Below are positions 25,070-35,021 of a DNA stretch of 64,000 nt, piece by piece (position 1 is the first letter of the stretch; every line of letters starts with the position of its first letter). The DNA comes from Caulobacter endophyticus. Its GTDB lineage: Bacteria > Pseudomonadota > Alphaproteobacteria > Caulobacterales > Caulobacteraceae. The position numbers and the translations under genes are program-made. Under the pieces are notes generated by a model, which saw only the letters and a program-made list of their open reading frames with translations, ran no database searches and had not been told where the DNA came from. Location: contig NZ_QDKQ01000055.1 of NCBI RefSeq assembly GCF_003116815.1, forward strand, positions 1 to 64,000. Reading direction: 5' to 3'.

Positions 25070-27646
25070 ATGTCGGACCGGCCCTGGGGTGCTGCGGAGC
25101 AATCGGCGTTGCGAATGGGTGGGGCGAAACCCGGGAGGCCGGCGAAGGCCGGACTTTCGGCTGCGGGCGTGGCCCGCATGCGCGCCGCCCGGTCGTCGCA
25201 GGCCTATGTCCGCATCGTCATCCTGGCCGCCCTTCTGCTGCTGGCCGTCTACACCGCGCTGGGCGCCCACAAGCTGCAGAAGGAGGCGTCGGCGCCGCCC
25301 GGCGGCGCGGCGCTGGCCGCCCAGGCCCAGATCCTTTCGGGCAAGGTCGAGACCAACCTGGCGGCGCAGCGCGCGGGCCTGTCGGCCGCCGCCGACCTGC
25401 TGGAACGCGACCCGACCTCGGCCATGGACGCGGCCGAGACCGCCCTGCGCGCCGCCGGCGGCGAGGCCATGGCCATCGCCGTCTCCACCAACACCGAAGT
25501 GCTGGCCGTCGCCGGCCGCGACGCCTCGGCCGACTGGCGCCTGGCCGCCAAGGCCGCCGCCGCCTCGGGCCGCAGCGTCTGGGTCGGGGGCGTGGGCCGC
25601 AGCGGCCGCCTCTACGTGGCCATGGCCGCCCAGACCAGCGCCGGCCGCGGCTACGTCATCGCAGCCGGCGATCCCACCCGCCTGCTGGGCGAGCCGGGCA
25701 AGGAGCGCTCGGTGGCCCTGTTCCTGGCCGACGGCGGGCTGCTGGTCGGCGCCGGCCGCGCCGTGCAGGGCGCCGCGAGCCTGAGCCAGGCCTATACCCT
25801 TTCCGTCGAGGATCTGCAGGGAGGCGCGGCCGCCCTCACCGGTCGCGGCGTCGACGGCTCGAGCCTGGACGTCGCCTTCGAGCCCCTGGCCCAGGGCGCG
25901 CTGATCGCCGCCGTCAGCACGCCCAGCCACACCGTCGCCAATGTCGACCGCCGGCTGATGGAAGGGGCGCTGTCGCTCCTGATCCCGCTGGCCGCCGGCA
26001 TCGCGCTGGCCCTGATCCTGATGCTGCAGAGCCGCCGCGCCGAGGCCGCCCAGCGCGAGTTCATCGACAGCGAGCAGCGCTTCCGCCTGGCCGTCGAGGC
26101 CGCTCGCTGCGGCATCTGGGAATGGGACCTGCGCTCGGACGAGGTCTACATGTCCGACGTCACCGGCGCGATGTTCGGCTGGGGCGGCGGCGGCGTCGCG
26201 CCCGGCCAGGACCTGGTCGAGCGGATCTCGGCCGACCACCGCGACCGGGTGCGCCAGGCGCTGGCCAACGCCGCCCAGTTCGGCGCCTTCGACGTGTCGT
26301 TCCGCATTCCCGCCCGCGAGCACGGCGGCCGCTCGATCTGGGTCGACGCGCGCGGCCAGGGCTTCGGCAAGCCCGGCGAGGACGGCTATTCGCGGATCAT
26401 CGGCGTGGCGCTGGACGTCACCGAGGAGCGCCTGGCCCAGGCCCGCGCCCAGGCCGCCGAGAACCGCCTGCGCGACGCCATCGAGAGCGTGTCGGAGGCC
26501 TTCGTGCTCTGGGACCGCCAGGGCCGGCTGCTGATGTGCAACCGCAACTACCGCAACGTCTTCTCGCTGGAGCCCAAGCTGCTGAAGCCCGGCGCGGCCC
26601 GCGCCGAGGTCAACCGCTTCGCGGCCCTGGCCATCCGCCAGGACATCCCCGACCCGACCGGCGCCAAGGGCGTGCGCGAGGCCGAGTTGAACGACGGCCG
26701 CTGGATCCAGATCAGCGAGCGGCGCACGGCCGAGGGCGGCCTCGTCATGACCGCCGCCGACATCACCGCCATCAAGACCCAGGAAGAGGCTCGCCGCCGC
26801 AACGAGGAGCAGTTGCAGAACGCCGTCGCCGGCCTGGAGCGCAGCCAGGAGCAGCTGGCCGAGCTGGCCCGCAAGTACGAGATGGAGAAGGTCAAGGCCG
26901 AGGGCGCCAACAAGGCCAAGAGCGAGTTCCTGGCCAATATGAGCCACGAGCTGCGCACGCCGCTGAACGCCATCAACGGCTTCTCCGAGATCATGATGAA
27001 CGAGATGTTCGGCCCGCTGGGCGACCAGCGCTACAAGGGCTACAGCCTCGACATCCACAATTCCGGCCAGCACCTGCTGGCGCTGATCAACGACATCCTC
27101 GACATGTCGAAGATCGAGGCCGGCAAGATGGCCCTGAAGTTCGAGCCCCTGCACCTGGAAGACGTCACCGAGGACGCCGTGCGTCTGGTGCGCAACCGCG
27201 CCGAGGCCGCGGGCCTGAAGCTGGAGGTCGACTTCCCGCCCCTGCCCGAGATCGAGGCCGACTATCGCGCGGTCAAGCAGGTGCTGCTGAACCTCTTGAG
27301 CAACGCCATCAAGTTCACCCCCCGCCAGGGCCGCGTCACCGTGCGCGCCGAGATCCGCCGCGACCCGCTGGGCGAGCGCGTGAAGGTGTCGGTGACCGAC
27401 ACCGGCATCGGCATCGCCGCCGAGGACCTGGCGCGCCTGGCCCGTCCGTTCGAGCAGGTGGAAAGCCAGCACTCCAAGACCACGCAAGGCACGGGCCTGG
27501 GCCTGGCGCTGACCAAGTCGCTGGTCGAGATGCACGACGGCGCGCTGGAGATGGTCTCGACGCCCGGCGACGGCACCACGGTCAGCTTCACCCTGCCGAT
27601 CAGCCAGAGCAGCCCGATGCAGATGCGCGACTACGCGGTGGCGTAA
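25070..27646 (+). CDS. pleC: PleC-type membrane sensor histidine kinase/phosphatase
   Basis: 858 residues. Transmembrane helix near 47-68, a periplasmic domain, a second helix near 300-320, PAS domains near 334-445 and 465-570, a coiled coil, HisKA with phospho-acceptor His626 in FLANMSHELRTPLNAINGFSE, and HATPase_c with N box LLNLLSNAIKF, DTGIGIA and GTGLGLALTKSL. The HisKA region (INGFSEIMMNEMFGPLGDQRYKGYS) closely matches what I remember of Caulobacter PleC, the polar enzyme that controls phosphorylation of DivK and PleD and so swarmer-cell fate. DivJ is the main alternative, but it reads differently after the His box. The start is the first ATG of the frame; its ribosome site is weak. Confidence 0.8.
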   Translation: MSDRPWGAAEQSALRMGGAKPGRPAKAGLSAAGVARMRAARSSQAYVRIVILAALLLLAVYTALGAHKLQKEASAPPGGAALAAQAQILSGKVETNLAAQRAGLSAAADLLERDPTSAMDAAETALRAAGGEAMAIAVSTNTEVLAVAGRDASADWRLAAKAAAASGRSVWVGGVGRSGRLYVAMAAQTSAGRGYVIAAGDPTRLLGEPGKERSVALFLADGGLLVGAGRAVQGAASLSQAYTLSVEDLQGGAAALTGRGVDGSSLDVAFEPLAQGALIAAVSTPSHTVANVDRRLMEGALSLLIPLAAGIALALILMLQSRRAEAAQREFIDSEQRFRLAVEAARCGIWEWDLRSDEVYMSDVTGAMFGWGGGGVAPGQDLVERISADHRDRVRQALANAAQFGAFDVSFRIPAREHGGRSIWVDARGQGFGKPGEDGYSRIIGVALDVTEERLAQARAQAAENRLRDAIESVSEAFVLWDRQGRLLMCNRNYRNVFSLEPKLLKPGAARAEVNRFAALAIRQDIPDPTGAKGVREAELNDGRWIQISERRTAEGGLVMTAADITAIKTQEEARRRNEEQLQNAVAGLERSQEQLAELARKYEMEKVKAEGANKAKSEFLANMSHELRTPLNAINGFSEIMMNEMFGPLGDQRYKGYSLDIHNSGQHLLALINDILDMSKIEAGKMALKFEPLHLEDVTEDAVRLVRNRAEAAGLKLEVDFPPLPEIEADYRAVKQVLLNLLSNAIKFTPRQGRVTVRAEIRRDPLGERVKVSVTDTGIGIAAEDLARLARPFEQVESQHSKTTQGTGLGLALTKSLVEMHDGALEMVSTPGDGTTVSFTLPISQSSPMQMRDYAVA

Positions 27647-27696
27647 GACCAAGGCTTGAGCCAAGCTCGCGGCGAAACCCGCCTTGGGAGCAGGTC

Positions 27697-28074
27697 ATGT
27701 CCGTCGTCTCCGGAACGCCCGTCGCCTTCGTCCATGTCAGCGACCGCCAGCGCGCGCTCGACTTCTATGTCGGGACGCTGGCTCTCGAAGTGCGGGGCTC
27801 CGATCCGTTCGGCGACTTTCTCGCTCTCGAAGGCGCGCTGATCCGCCTGACCGCCCTGCCCGGGCACAAGGCCGACGCCCATCCCGTGTTCGGCTGGCAC
27901 GTCTACGACATCGAGGCCGGCGTGAAGGCGCTGACCAAGCGCGGCGTGGTCTTCACGATCTACGAGGGCTTCGGCCAGGACGCCCTGGGGATCTGGACCG
28001 CGCCAGGCGGCGCGGCCAGGGTCGCGTGGTTCGCCGATCCCGACGGCAATGTGCTCAGCCTGTCGCAGGGGTGA
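27697..28074 (+). CDS. VOC (glyoxalase/bleomycin-resistance fold) protein
   Basis: 125 residues, a single VOC domain: PVAFVHVSDRQRALDFYVGTLALEV at the start and ARVAWFADPDGNVLSLSQG at the end, the two most conserved parts of the fold. The DPDGN turn and the flanking residues fit a metal-dependent or metal-free VOC protein acting on a small molecule; the substrate is unknown. ATG 27697 has GGGAG seven bases upstream. It follows pleC by 50 nt in the same direction but need not be related in function. Confidence 0.85.
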   Translation: MSVVSGTPVAFVHVSDRQRALDFYVGTLALEVRGSDPFGDFLALEGALIRLTALPGHKADAHPVFGWHVYDIEAGVKALTKRGVVFTIYEGFGQDALGIWTAPGGAARVAWFADPDGNVLSLSQG

Positions 28075-28080
28075 GACGGT

Positions 28081-28126
28081 GCGTCCTTCGAGGCCCGCTG
28101 AGCGGGCGCCTCAGGATGAGGGTGCG
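28081..28126. repeat. Short palindromic repeat between convergent genes
   Basis: TCCTTCGAGGCCCGCTGAGC followed by GGGCGCCTCAGGATGAGG: arms TCCTTCGAGGC and GCCTCAGGATGA are imperfect complements around GCCCGC/GCGGGC. This form of intergenic palindrome is widespread in alphaproteobacteria. Confidence 0.5.
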
Positions 28127-28131
28127 GGGCG

Positions 28132-29580
28132 TCAGTGCGCGCCCAGCCTGGTCACCAGCGCTTCTCCCGCCTCGTCCAGCCCCACGACCTCCACCGCCGC
28201 CCCCTGGCGGCGATAGCGCAGCACCACCTTGTCGAGCGCGCCGACGGCGGTGACGTCCCACAGGCGCACGGCGGTCATGTCGATCTCGACGCTCGCGGGA
28301 TGGCCGTGGAATTCGAAGCCGGCGGCGAACAGCTCGGCCGAAACGAAGAACAGCTGGCCCTCGACCACATAGCGACGGGCGGCCGCGCTGCTGTCGTCAC
28401 GCTCCCTCACGACGATCATCTTGCCCACCTTGCGGGCGAAGAACAGCACGCTGAGCAGCACGCCCAGCACGACGCCCTTGGCCAGGTCGTGGGTGATCAG
28501 CACCGTCACGGTGGTGGCCAGCATGACGATGGTCGACTGCAGGGGCGTGGAGCGCAGCTTGCGTACCGAGTTCCAGTCGAAGGTCGTGAAGGCGACCATG
28601 ATCATCACCGCCACCAGGGCGGCCATCGGGATCTTCGCCACCCAGTCGCGCAACACCAGGATCAGGATCAGCAGGAAGAGGCCCGCCCAGAAAGTCGACA
28701 GGCGCGAGCGGCCGCCGGACTTCACGTTGATGATCGACTGGCCGATCAGGGCGCAGCCGGCCATGCCGCCCAGCAGCGGCGAGACGATATTGGCGATGCC
28801 CTGGCCGCGGGTCTCGCGGTCCTTGTCGGACGGGCTGTCGGTCAGGTCGTCGAGCAGGTTGGCGGTCAGCAGGCTTTCCAGCAGGCCCACGACGGCCAGG
28901 GTCAGCGAGACCGGGGCGATGATCTTCAGGGTCTCCAGGCTCAGGGGCACGGCCGGCAGGTGGAAGTGCGGAAGGGTGGTAGGCAGCTGGCCCATGTCGC
29001 CGACGGTGCGCACGGGCAGGTTCAGGGCGATGGCCACGGCGCTGAGCGCCAGGATCGCCACCAGCGACGAAGGAACCGCCCTGGTCAGACGCGGGAACAG
29101 ATAGATGATCGCAAGGCCCGCTCCCACCAGGGCGAAGGTCTGCCAGTTGCCGCCGATCAGCTGGGGCATCTGGGCCATGAAGATCAGGATGGCCAGCGAG
29201 TTGACGAAGCCGCTCATCACCGAGCGCGAAACGAACTTCACGTAGCGGCCCAGCCGCAGCAGGCCGATGACGATCTGGATCACGCCGGTCAGCAGGCTGG
29301 CGGCGAACAGGTACTCGATGCCGTGGTCGCGCACGAGGCCGCCCATCAGCAGCGACATGGCCCCGGTGGCCGCCGAGATCATCGCCGGCCGGCCGCCGAC
29401 GAAGGCGATGGTCATGGCGATCACGAACGAGGCGTAGAGCGTCACGGCCGGGTCGACCCCGGCGATGAACGCAAAGGCCAGGGCCTCGGGGATCAGGGCC
29501 AGGGCGACGACCGTGCCGGCCAGCAGGTCGCGGCCAGGATTGGCGAGCCATTGCTGGCGCGTCTTGGCGAGGAAGCTCAT
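28132..29580 (-). CDS. SulP-family anion transporter with STAS domain
   Basis: 482 residues from ATG 29580 ([22 protein letters not shown]). The membrane part starts with the SulP signature [21 protein letters not shown], continues through about 11-14 helices, and includes [25 protein letters not shown], typical of the bicarbonate/sulfate branch. The STAS domain fills about 395-482 ([30 protein letters not shown]). The likely cargo is bicarbonate or sulfate with sodium or protons; sequence alone does not decide. The open frame extends far upstream to 32073 only because of high-GC codon bias. Divergent from the M14 peptidase across 261 nt that shows no other gene. Confidence 0.88.
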   Translation of the reverse strand: MSFLAKTRQQWLANPGRDLLAGTVVALALIPEALAFAFIAGVDPAVTLYASFVIAMTIAFVGGRPAMISAATGAMSLLMGGLVRDHGIEYLFAASLLTGVIQIVIGLLRLGRYVKFVSRSVMSGFVNSLAILIFMAQMPQLIGGNWQTFALVGAGLAIIYLFPRLTRAVPSSLVAILALSAVAIALNLPVRTVGDMGQLPTTLPHFHLPAVPLSLETLKIIAPVSLTLAVVGLLESLLTANLLDDLTDSPSDKDRETRGQGIANIVSPLLGGMAGCALIGQSIINVKSGGRSRLSTFWAGLFLLILILVLRDWVAKIPMAALVAVMIMVAFTTFDWNSVRKLRSTPLQSTIVMLATTVTVLITHDLAKGVVLGVLLSVLFFARKVGKMIVVRERDDSSAAARRYVVEGQLFFVSAELFAAGFEFHGHPASVEIDMTAVRLWDVTAVGALDKVVLRYRRQGAAVEVVGLDEAGEALVTRLGAH

Positions 29581-29841
29581 GGGGATCTGTCTTGCGTGGT
29601 GGGCGGCGCGCGATCGCGCCGCGAAGGTTTCCCGAGGGATCGGCGCCCGGGGTAGCCATCCGGCCAGGCCGGATCCGTTGTGCAGCGTGCTGATGCCGCA
29701 TCCGGTCGCGCGGAGCAAGCATCCCGTCCGCGAACTATTTTTCCGTCGATGGTGGCCCAACTTGCGGTTTCGTGCTCCGCCTGCGTCAAGCTTAGGGGGC
29801 CGGCGAAAAAGCACGCCCCGCTTTGGTGGATGGGGAGTGCG

Positions 29842-32622
29842 ATGACGCGACACGTAGCGATGGCCGGGGCCGCCCTGGCGCTGGTGATGAGTTTCGGCGG
29901 AATGTCGGCCTTTGCCGGCGAGATCACCCCGCCCGCCAAGGCCTTCGCCCAGGATCCGGGCAGCGACTACTTCCTGGCCGACTACACCGCCTACGAGGCC
30001 TATCTGAAGACCCTGGCCGGCCAGTCGGACCGCATGAAGCTGGTCGATATCGGCAAGTCCGAGGAAGGCCGCACCCAGTGGATGGCCATCGTCTCCTCGC
30101 CGGCCAACCTGGCCAAGCTCGACGAATACAAGGCCGTCGCCCGCAAGCTGGCCAAGGGTGAAGTCGGCAAGGAGGAGGCCGAGAAGCTGGCCGCCATGGG
30201 CAAGGCCGTGGTCTGGATCGACGCGGGCATGCACGCCACCGAGACGGTGACCTCGCAGGGCCAGATCCAGGTGCTTTACCGGATGCTGACCAAGACCGAT
30301 CCCGAGACGCTGCGCATCCTCGACGACGTCATCGTGCTGTTCGGCCACGACAATCCCGATGGCATGGAGCTGGTCTCGGACTGGTACATGCGCAACGCCG
30401 ATCCGCAGAAGCGCGAGTACAACTCGATCCCGCGCCTGTACCAGAAGTACGTCGGACACGATAACAACCGCGACAGCTTCATGTCGCAGATGTCGGAAAC
30501 CACCAACGTCAACAAGGTGCTGTTCCGCGACTGGTATCCGCAGATCATCTACAACCAGCACCAGCCGGCCCCGAACGGCATGGTGGTGTTCGTCCCGCCG
30601 TTCCGCGATCCGTTCAACTACAACTACGACCCGCTGGTCATGACCTCGCTGCAGGAAGTCGGCATGGCCATGCACAGCCGCCTGGTGGCCGAGGACAAGC
30701 CGGGCTCGGGCGCCCGCAGCGCCGCGCCCTACTCGACCTGGCACAACGGCATGGAACGCTCCATCGCCTACTTCCACAACGCCGTGGGCCTGCTGACCGA
30801 GATCACCGGCTCGCCGACGCCGATGCCGCTGAACCTGGTGCCGGACGTTCAGCTGCCCAACGGCGACCGCACCATGCCGGCCCCGCCGCAGACCTGGCAT
30901 CTGGCCCAGACGGTCGAGTACCAGTGGAGCCTGGACCGCGCGGTCATGGACTATGCCTCGCGCAACCGCGAGCGCATGCTGTTCAACATCTGGAAGATGG
31001 CCAGCAATTCGATCGCCAAGGGCAGCAAGGACAGCTGGACGATCACCCCGACCGAGATCGACGACCTGAAGGCCGCCGGCGCCAAGGTGAAGTTCGAGGG
31101 CCGCGTCACCGGCTCGCCGACCTCGGCCTCGGTGGACCCCTCGCTCTACAAGACCATCCTGCAGGCTCCGGAGAAGCGTGATCCGCGCGGCTACATCCTG
31201 ACCGCCGATCAGGCCGACAAGCCGACCGTGGTGGCGTTCCTGAACGCCCTGATCAAGGCCGGCGTCGACGTCGACGAGGCGACCAAGCCCTTCACCGTGG
31301 CCGGCAAGACCTATCCGGCCGGCTCCTACGTGCTGAAGACCGCCCAGGCCTATCGCCCGCACATCCTCGACATGTTCGAGCCGCAGGACCACCCGCACGA
31401 CGCCGAGTATCCGGGCGGTCCGCCCAAGGCCCCCTACGACGTCACCGGCTATACCCTGGCCTACCAGACGGGCGTGAAGTTCGACCGTGTCCTCGACGGC
31501 TTCGACGGGCCGTTCCAGCGCGTGCCCGACCTGATCGCGGTCAAGCCGGGCGCCGTGAAGGGCACGGGCAAGGCCGGCTGGCTGATCGACCACGCGCCCA
31601 ACAACGCCTTCACCCTGACCAACCGGCTGCTGAAGGCCGGCGCCCAGGTCTCGTGGCTGAAGGACGGAGCCAAGGTCGGCAAGCAGAGCTTCGCCGCCGG
31701 CGCCATCTGGGTCCCCTACTCGCCCGCCGCCGCCAGCGTGATCGACGCCGGCGTCAAGGACCTGGGCATCGACGCCTGGGCGGTCGGTTCCAAGCCGGGC
31801 GGCTCGGCCCTGCCTCTGAAGCCGATCCGCGTGGGCCTCGTGGACGTCTATGGCGGCTCGATGCCCTCGGGCTGGAACCGCTGGATGTTCGAAAAGTTCG
31901 AGGCGCCCTTCCAGGTGGTCTACCCGCAGCGTCTGGACGCCGGCAACCTGGCCAAGGACTTCGACGTTCTGGTGTTCGCCGACGGCGTCGTGCCGGCCAC
32001 GCCCGGCGGTCCGTTCCGCGCCGGCCGCGGCTATCCGCAGCCCAAGGCCGAGGACATTCCGGCCGAGTACCACGGCTGGCTCGGCACGGTGACCGACGAG
32101 ACCACCATCCCGCAGCTCAAGGCCTTCGCCGAGAACGGCGGCACGGTGATCGCCATCGGCGCCTCCACCCGCCTGGCCACCGCCTTCGGCGCGCCGGTCG
32201 AGGTGGCAACGGCCAAGACCGAGAACGGCAAGCTGGTGGGCCTGTCGACCAAGGAGCTCTACATCCCCGGCTCGGTGCTGCGGGCCAAGGTCGACGTCAC
32301 CCAGCCGTTGGCCTACGGCATCCCGGCGGACGTGGACATCTTCTACGACCGCTCGCCGACCTTCACCCTGAAGTCGGACGCCAAGGGCGTGTCGAAGGTC
32401 TCGTGGTTCGACAGCGACAAGCCGCTGCGCAGCGGCTGGGCCGTCGGCCAGGAGCGCCTGAAGGACACCACGGCGATCCTCGACGTCGACGTGGGCAAGG
32501 GCAAGCTGTTCGTCATGGGCCCGGAAATCACCCAGCGGGCGCAGTCGTACGGGACGTTCAAGTTCCTGTTCAACGGCATGCTGTACGGGCCGGCGGCGAG
32601 CGCGGCGAGCGCGGCGAAATAG
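29842..32622 (+). CDS. Exported M14-family zinc carboxypeptidase
   Basis: 926 residues. Signal peptide [25 protein letters not shown], then a carboxypeptidase-like catalytic domain with zinc motif HxxE (His131, Glu134 in [10 protein letters not shown]) and the third-ligand candidate His240 in [11 protein letters not shown] long C-terminal half (about 500-926) resembles the glutamine-amidotransferase-like region found in large M14 proteins of this type ([21 protein letters not shown]). It probably trims peptides or peptidoglycan in the periplasm. ATG 29842 follows GGGGAG. Followed by a strong terminator at 32645. Confidence 0.85.
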   Translation: MTRHVAMAGAALALVMSFGGMSAFAGEITPPAKAFAQDPGSDYFLADYTAYEAYLKTLAGQSDRMKLVDIGKSEEGRTQWMAIVSSPANLAKLDEYKAVARKLAKGEVGKEEAEKLAAMGKAVVWIDAGMHATETVTSQGQIQVLYRMLTKTDPETLRILDDVIVLFGHDNPDGMELVSDWYMRNADPQKREYNSIPRLYQKYVGHDNNRDSFMSQMSETTNVNKVLFRDWYPQIIYNQHQPAPNGMVVFVPPFRDPFNYNYDPLVMTSLQEVGMAMHSRLVAEDKPGSGARSAAPYSTWHNGMERSIAYFHNAVGLLTEITGSPTPMPLNLVPDVQLPNGDRTMPAPPQTWHLAQTVEYQWSLDRAVMDYASRNRERMLFNIWKMASNSIAKGSKDSWTITPTEIDDLKAAGAKVKFEGRVTGSPTSASVDPSLYKTILQAPEKRDPRGYILTADQADKPTVVAFLNALIKAGVDVDEATKPFTVAGKTYPAGSYVLKTAQAYRPHILDMFEPQDHPHDAEYPGGPPKAPYDVTGYTLAYQTGVKFDRVLDGFDGPFQRVPDLIAVKPGAVKGTGKAGWLIDHAPNNAFTLTNRLLKAGAQVSWLKDGAKVGKQSFAAGAIWVPYSPAAASVIDAGVKDLGIDAWAVGSKPGGSALPLKPIRVGLVDVYGGSMPSGWNRWMFEKFEAPFQVVYPQRLDAGNLAKDFDVLVFADGVVPATPGGPFRAGRGYPQPKAEDIPAEYHGWLGTVTDETTIPQLKAFAENGGTVIAIGASTRLATAFGAPVEVATAKTENGKLVGLSTKELYIPGSVLRAKVDVTQPLAYGIPADVDIFYDRSPTFTLKSDAKGVSKVSWFDSDKPLRSGWAVGQERLKDTTAILDVDVGKGKLFVMGPEITQRAQSYGTFKFLFNGMLYGPAASAASAAK

Positions 32623-32644
32623 GCTTCAAACACCGTAGAAATGG

Positions 32645-32676
32645 AAAAGCCCCGGCGCAGGACCGGGGCTTTTTCT
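32645..32676 (+). terminator. Rho-independent terminator of the M14 peptidase gene
   Basis: AAAAGCCCCGG (32645-32655) pairs with CCGGGGCTTTT (32663-32673) around a 7-nt loop and runs into TTTTTCTTT. It lies 23 nt past the stop codon and is one of the clearest terminators in the window. Confidence 0.9.
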
Positions 32677-32680
32677 TTGC

Positions 32681-32832
32681 CCTTCTCCCTGGAGGGAGAA
32701 GGTGGCGGCCGAAGGCCGTCGGATGAGGGGTTAGGGACCGGAGACGGCGTGCCGGCACGACGGCCCGCACCGTAACCCCTCCCCCTCCCACGCCTGCGGC
32801 GCGGGCCCCTCCCTCTCCCCTCCGGGAGAGGG
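32681..32832. repeat. Composite GC-rich intergenic repeat
   Basis: Begins with the palindrome CCTTCTCCCTGGAGGGAGAAGG (given here in two arms: CCTTCTCCCT 32681-32690 and GGAGGGAGAAGG 32691-32702) followed by GGCGGCCGAAGGCCGTCGGATGAGG and, nearer the kdgK stop, CCCTCTCCCCTCCGGGAGAGGG. It fills the gap between convergent genes. Similar material occurs at 59571 and 60903. Confidence 0.6.
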
Positions 32833-33939
32833 TTATCTGATAACCCGAGCCCCAGCGCCCTTCACAAGCGCCTCGACCTCCTTGAGCCGCACCATCGAGG
32901 TGTCGCCCGGGGTGGTCATGGCCAGGGCCGCGTGGGCCGCGCCGTAGTCGACGGCGGCTTGCGGTCCCAGGTTCTCCATCAGGGCGTAGGCCAGGCCCGA
33001 GGCGAAGCCGTCGCCGCCGCCGATGCGGTCGTAGATGGCCAGGCCATCGCGCATCGGGGCCTCGTAGAAGGCCCCGTCTGCCCACAGGATGGCGCCGAAG
33101 TCGTTGACGCTGGCCGAGCGCACGGCCCGCAGGGTGGTGGCCAGGACCTTCAGGTTCGGGAAGGCCTTCACCGCCTGCGGGGCCAGGGTCTTGAAGTTGG
33201 CCGGGTCGGTGGGCGGGAGCCCCTTCACCAGGCCGTCGATCTCCATCCCCAGGCACACCACGAAGTCATGATCGTTGCCGATCATCACGTCGGTCATGGC
33301 GGCGATCTTGCGGTTCAGGGCCTGAGCGGCGTCGAGGCCGCCGCGGTCCTTCCACAGCGAGGCGCGGTAGTTCTGGTCGAAGCTGACGATGACGCCGTGC
33401 TTCCTGGCGACCTCAAGGGCCTCCAGCACCACCTCGGCGGTGTTGCTGGCCAGGGCCGTGAACACGCCGCCGGTGTGGAACCAGCGCACGCCCTCCTCGC
33501 CGAACAGCCGCTCCCAGTCGATCTCGCCGGGGCGCAATTGCGAGGCGGCCGAGTTGGCGCGGTCGGAGACGCCCAGGGCCGGCCGCACGCCGAAGCCGCG
33601 CTCGGTGAAGTTCAGGCCGACCCGAGTGTTGCGGCCCAGGCCGTCGAACTCGCGCCAGACCACGTGGCTCATGTCCACGCCACCCTGGCCGATCAGGTCC
33701 TGGACCAGCCAGCCGAGATCGCTGTCGGGCAGGGCCGTGGCGACGGTGGCGCGCTTGCCCCAGCACTTGCTCATGCCGCGGGCGAAGTTGTACTCGCCGC
33801 CGCCTTCCCAGACCTGGAACTGGCGGGCGTTGCGCACCCGCCCGTCGCCGGGATCGAGCCTCAGCATCACCTCGCCGAGGGCCGCGCAGTCCCAGCGGGT
33901 CTCGGACGCCGGGCGAAGCTTAAGGATCGGATCGCTCAT
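32833..33939 (-). CDS. kdgK: 2-Keto-3-deoxygluconate kinase (PfkB family)
   Basis: 368 residues. PfkB/ribokinase fold with the C-terminal signature YDRIGGGDGFASGLAYAL, whose Asp310 is the catalytic base, and an N-terminal GGGEYNFARGMSKCWGKRATVATAL sugar-binding part. It phosphorylates 2-keto-3-deoxygluconate to KDPG, the step before KdgA. The assignment as KDG kinase rests on fold, on the neighbour kdgA and on the uronate regulon; PfkB kinases are otherwise hard to tell apart. Start and upstream stop share an A in TGATG (33937-33941), so translation is coupled to kdgA. Slightly longer than the usual 310-340 residues. Confidence 0.88.
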   Translation of the reverse strand: MSDPILKLRPASETRWDCAALGEVMLRLDPGDGRVRNARQFQVWEGGGEYNFARGMSKCWGKRATVATALPDSDLGWLVQDLIGQGGVDMSHVVWREFDGLGRNTRVGLNFTERGFGVRPALGVSDRANSAASQLRPGEIDWERLFGEEGVRWFHTGGVFTALASNTAEVVLEALEVARKHGVIVSFDQNYRASLWKDRGGLDAAQALNRKIAAMTDVMIGNDHDFVVCLGMEIDGLVKGLPPTDPANFKTLAPQAVKAFPNLKVLATTLRAVRSASVNDFGAILWADGAFYEAPMRDGLAIYDRIGGGDGFASGLAYALMENLGPQAAVDYGAAHAALAMTTPGDTSMVRLKEVEALVKGAGARVIR

Positions 33940-34613
33940 CAGGCCTTGCCACGCACCTTGGCGATCAGGTCGACCGTCTCACGCACCTTCTTGGAGATGC
34001 CGGCGTAGTCCTTGGCGTCGAGGGCTTCCTGGGTGATCAGCTTGGAGCCCATGCCGGCGGCGACGATGCCGGCGCCGAACCACTTCCTGATCGAGGCCTC
34101 GTCCGGATCGACGCCGCCCGTCGGCATGATCTTGGTCCAGGGCATCGGGCCCATCACGGCCTTGATGAAGTCCGGGCCGCCGACCGACGAGCCGGGGAAC
34201 ACCTTGACGATCTCGCAGCCCAGCTCCTGGGCGTAGGAGATCTCGGTCGCCGAGCCGCAGCCGGGGCTGTAGGGGATCATGCGGCGGTTGCACAGCTTGG
34301 CCACGTCGGCGTTGACGATCGGGCTGACCATGAACTTGGCGCCGTTGGCGATGTAGAGGCCGGCGGTCGGCGCATCGACGATCGAGCCGACGCCCATAAT
34401 CACGCGCGGATCGGCCGAGGCGAAGTGCTTGGTGACTTCGTAGAAGACGTTGGCGGCGAAGTCGCCGCGGTTGGTGAATTCGATGCAGGGCGCGCCGCCG
34501 TCGGCGCAGGCCTGGATGACGTTCTTACAGATCTCGACGTCCGGGTGGTAGAACACCGGCACCACGCCTTGGGTCTCAAGGGCCTGCAGCACCGCCATAC
34601 GGTTCTTCAGCAT
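33939..34613 (-). CDS. kdgA: KDPG/4-hydroxy-2-oxoglutarate aldolase family
   Basis: 224 residues, class I aldolase of the Eda/KdgA family. The Schiff-base Lys137 is in GCEIVKVFPGSSVGG; other conserved parts are CIEFTNRGD near 43-51, GVGSIVDAPTAGLYIANGAKFMVSP and MPTGGVDPDEASIRKWFGAG. It splits KDPG into pyruvate and glyceraldehyde-3-phosphate, the last step for uronates and Entner-Doudoroff sugars. First gene of kdgA-kdgK. A likely promoter with two LacI-type operators is about 400 nt upstream, leaving a long leader containing the 44-bp repeats. It could also be a second Eda paralogue rather than the Entner-Doudoroff enzyme itself. Confidence 0.88.
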   Translation of the reverse strand: MLKNRMAVLQALETQGVVPVFYHPDVEICKNVIQACADGGAPCIEFTNRGDFAANVFYEVTKHFASADPRVIMGVGSIVDAPTAGLYIANGAKFMVSPIVNADVAKLCNRRMIPYSPGCGSATEISYAQELGCEIVKVFPGSSVGGPDFIKAVMGPMPWTKIMPTGGVDPDEASIRKWFGAGIVAAGMGSKLITQEALDAKDYAGISKKVRETVDLIAKVRGKA

Positions 34614-34767
34614 TCTCGTACTCCTCCCGGAAAGGGCCGTTCTTGCGCGAGGCGCCGCCGTGGCGCGCCGCGCGTGGAAGATCTGTTCGGGCGATCCCTT
34701 AGCCCGCGCGCGCGACTTGCGCCACAGGGCGTGGCTGCCGCCGCGTCACTTTCCGCGAGCCCCCTGC

Positions 34768-34900
34768 CCCCGGCGAAATAAAGGGCGCCGATCCAAGGCC
34801 CGGCGCACACCCCAAGGTAAAATAAAGGACGCCGAGCTAAAGCTCGACGCGCACTCCAAGGTAAAATGAAGGGCGTCGAGCTAAAGCTCGACGCCCTGGG
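34768..34900. repeat. Three tandem 44-bp hairpin repeats in the kdgA leader
   Basis: Copies start near 34768 (degenerate), at 34812 and at 34856, each 44 bp long and sharing CCAAGGTAAAATnAAGG then an inverted repeat around GAGCTAAAGCTC. In the third copy 34871-34882 pairs perfectly with 34885-34896, a 12-bp stem with a two-base tip. Spacing of the conserved AAATAAAGG-type core is exactly 44 in both steps. They lie between the ppc stop and kdgA, inside the predicted kdgA transcript. No protein reading is convincing. Confidence 0.8.
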
Positions 34901-34969
34901 AAAGTTTGCGCAGGAGCGAACTCAAAGAGCCGCAGGACGCCGGGCCGGGGGAGCCGACCCAAAACGTCG

Positions 34970-34983
34970 TGACACCGGTAGCA
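34970..34983. promoter_or_regulatory. Predicted LacI-type operator upstream of kdgA, distal to the promoter
   Basis: TGACACCGGTAGCA fits the palindrome TGnnACCGGTnnCA fully. Its centre is 33 bp, about three helical turns, from that of the second site at 35003-35016. Both are about 360-400 nt upstream of the kdgA start. Confidence 0.65.
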
Positions 34984-35002
34984 AGAAGAGCTCGGCTCGT
35001 TT

Positions 35003-35016
35003 TGTCACCGGTGTCA
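35003..35016. promoter_or_regulatory. Predicted LacI-type operator upstream of kdgA, at the promoter
   Basis: TGTCACCGGTGTCA fits TGnnACCGGTnnCA fully and is palindromic at 12 of 14 positions. It sits immediately downstream of the predicted minus-strand -10 element (35022-35029), so bound repressor would cover the transcription start of kdgA-kdgK. Confidence 0.68.
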
Positions 35017-35021
35017 TAGAC

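Noticed and set aside
24965..27664. An 899-codon antisense frame opposite pleC
   Set aside because: Same shadow composition and no recognisable fold; the histidine-kinase frame is unambiguous.
28132..32073. A 1313-codon leftward open frame covering sulP and running antisense through the M14 peptidase gene
   Set aside because: Only the last 482 codons (from 29580) are SulP. The rest is Arg/Gly/His-rich shadow sequence opposite a well-supported peptidase with intact zinc motifs.
34768..34900. CRISPR array
   Set aside because: The repeats are contiguous with a 44-bp period and no unique spacers, and there is no cas gene.
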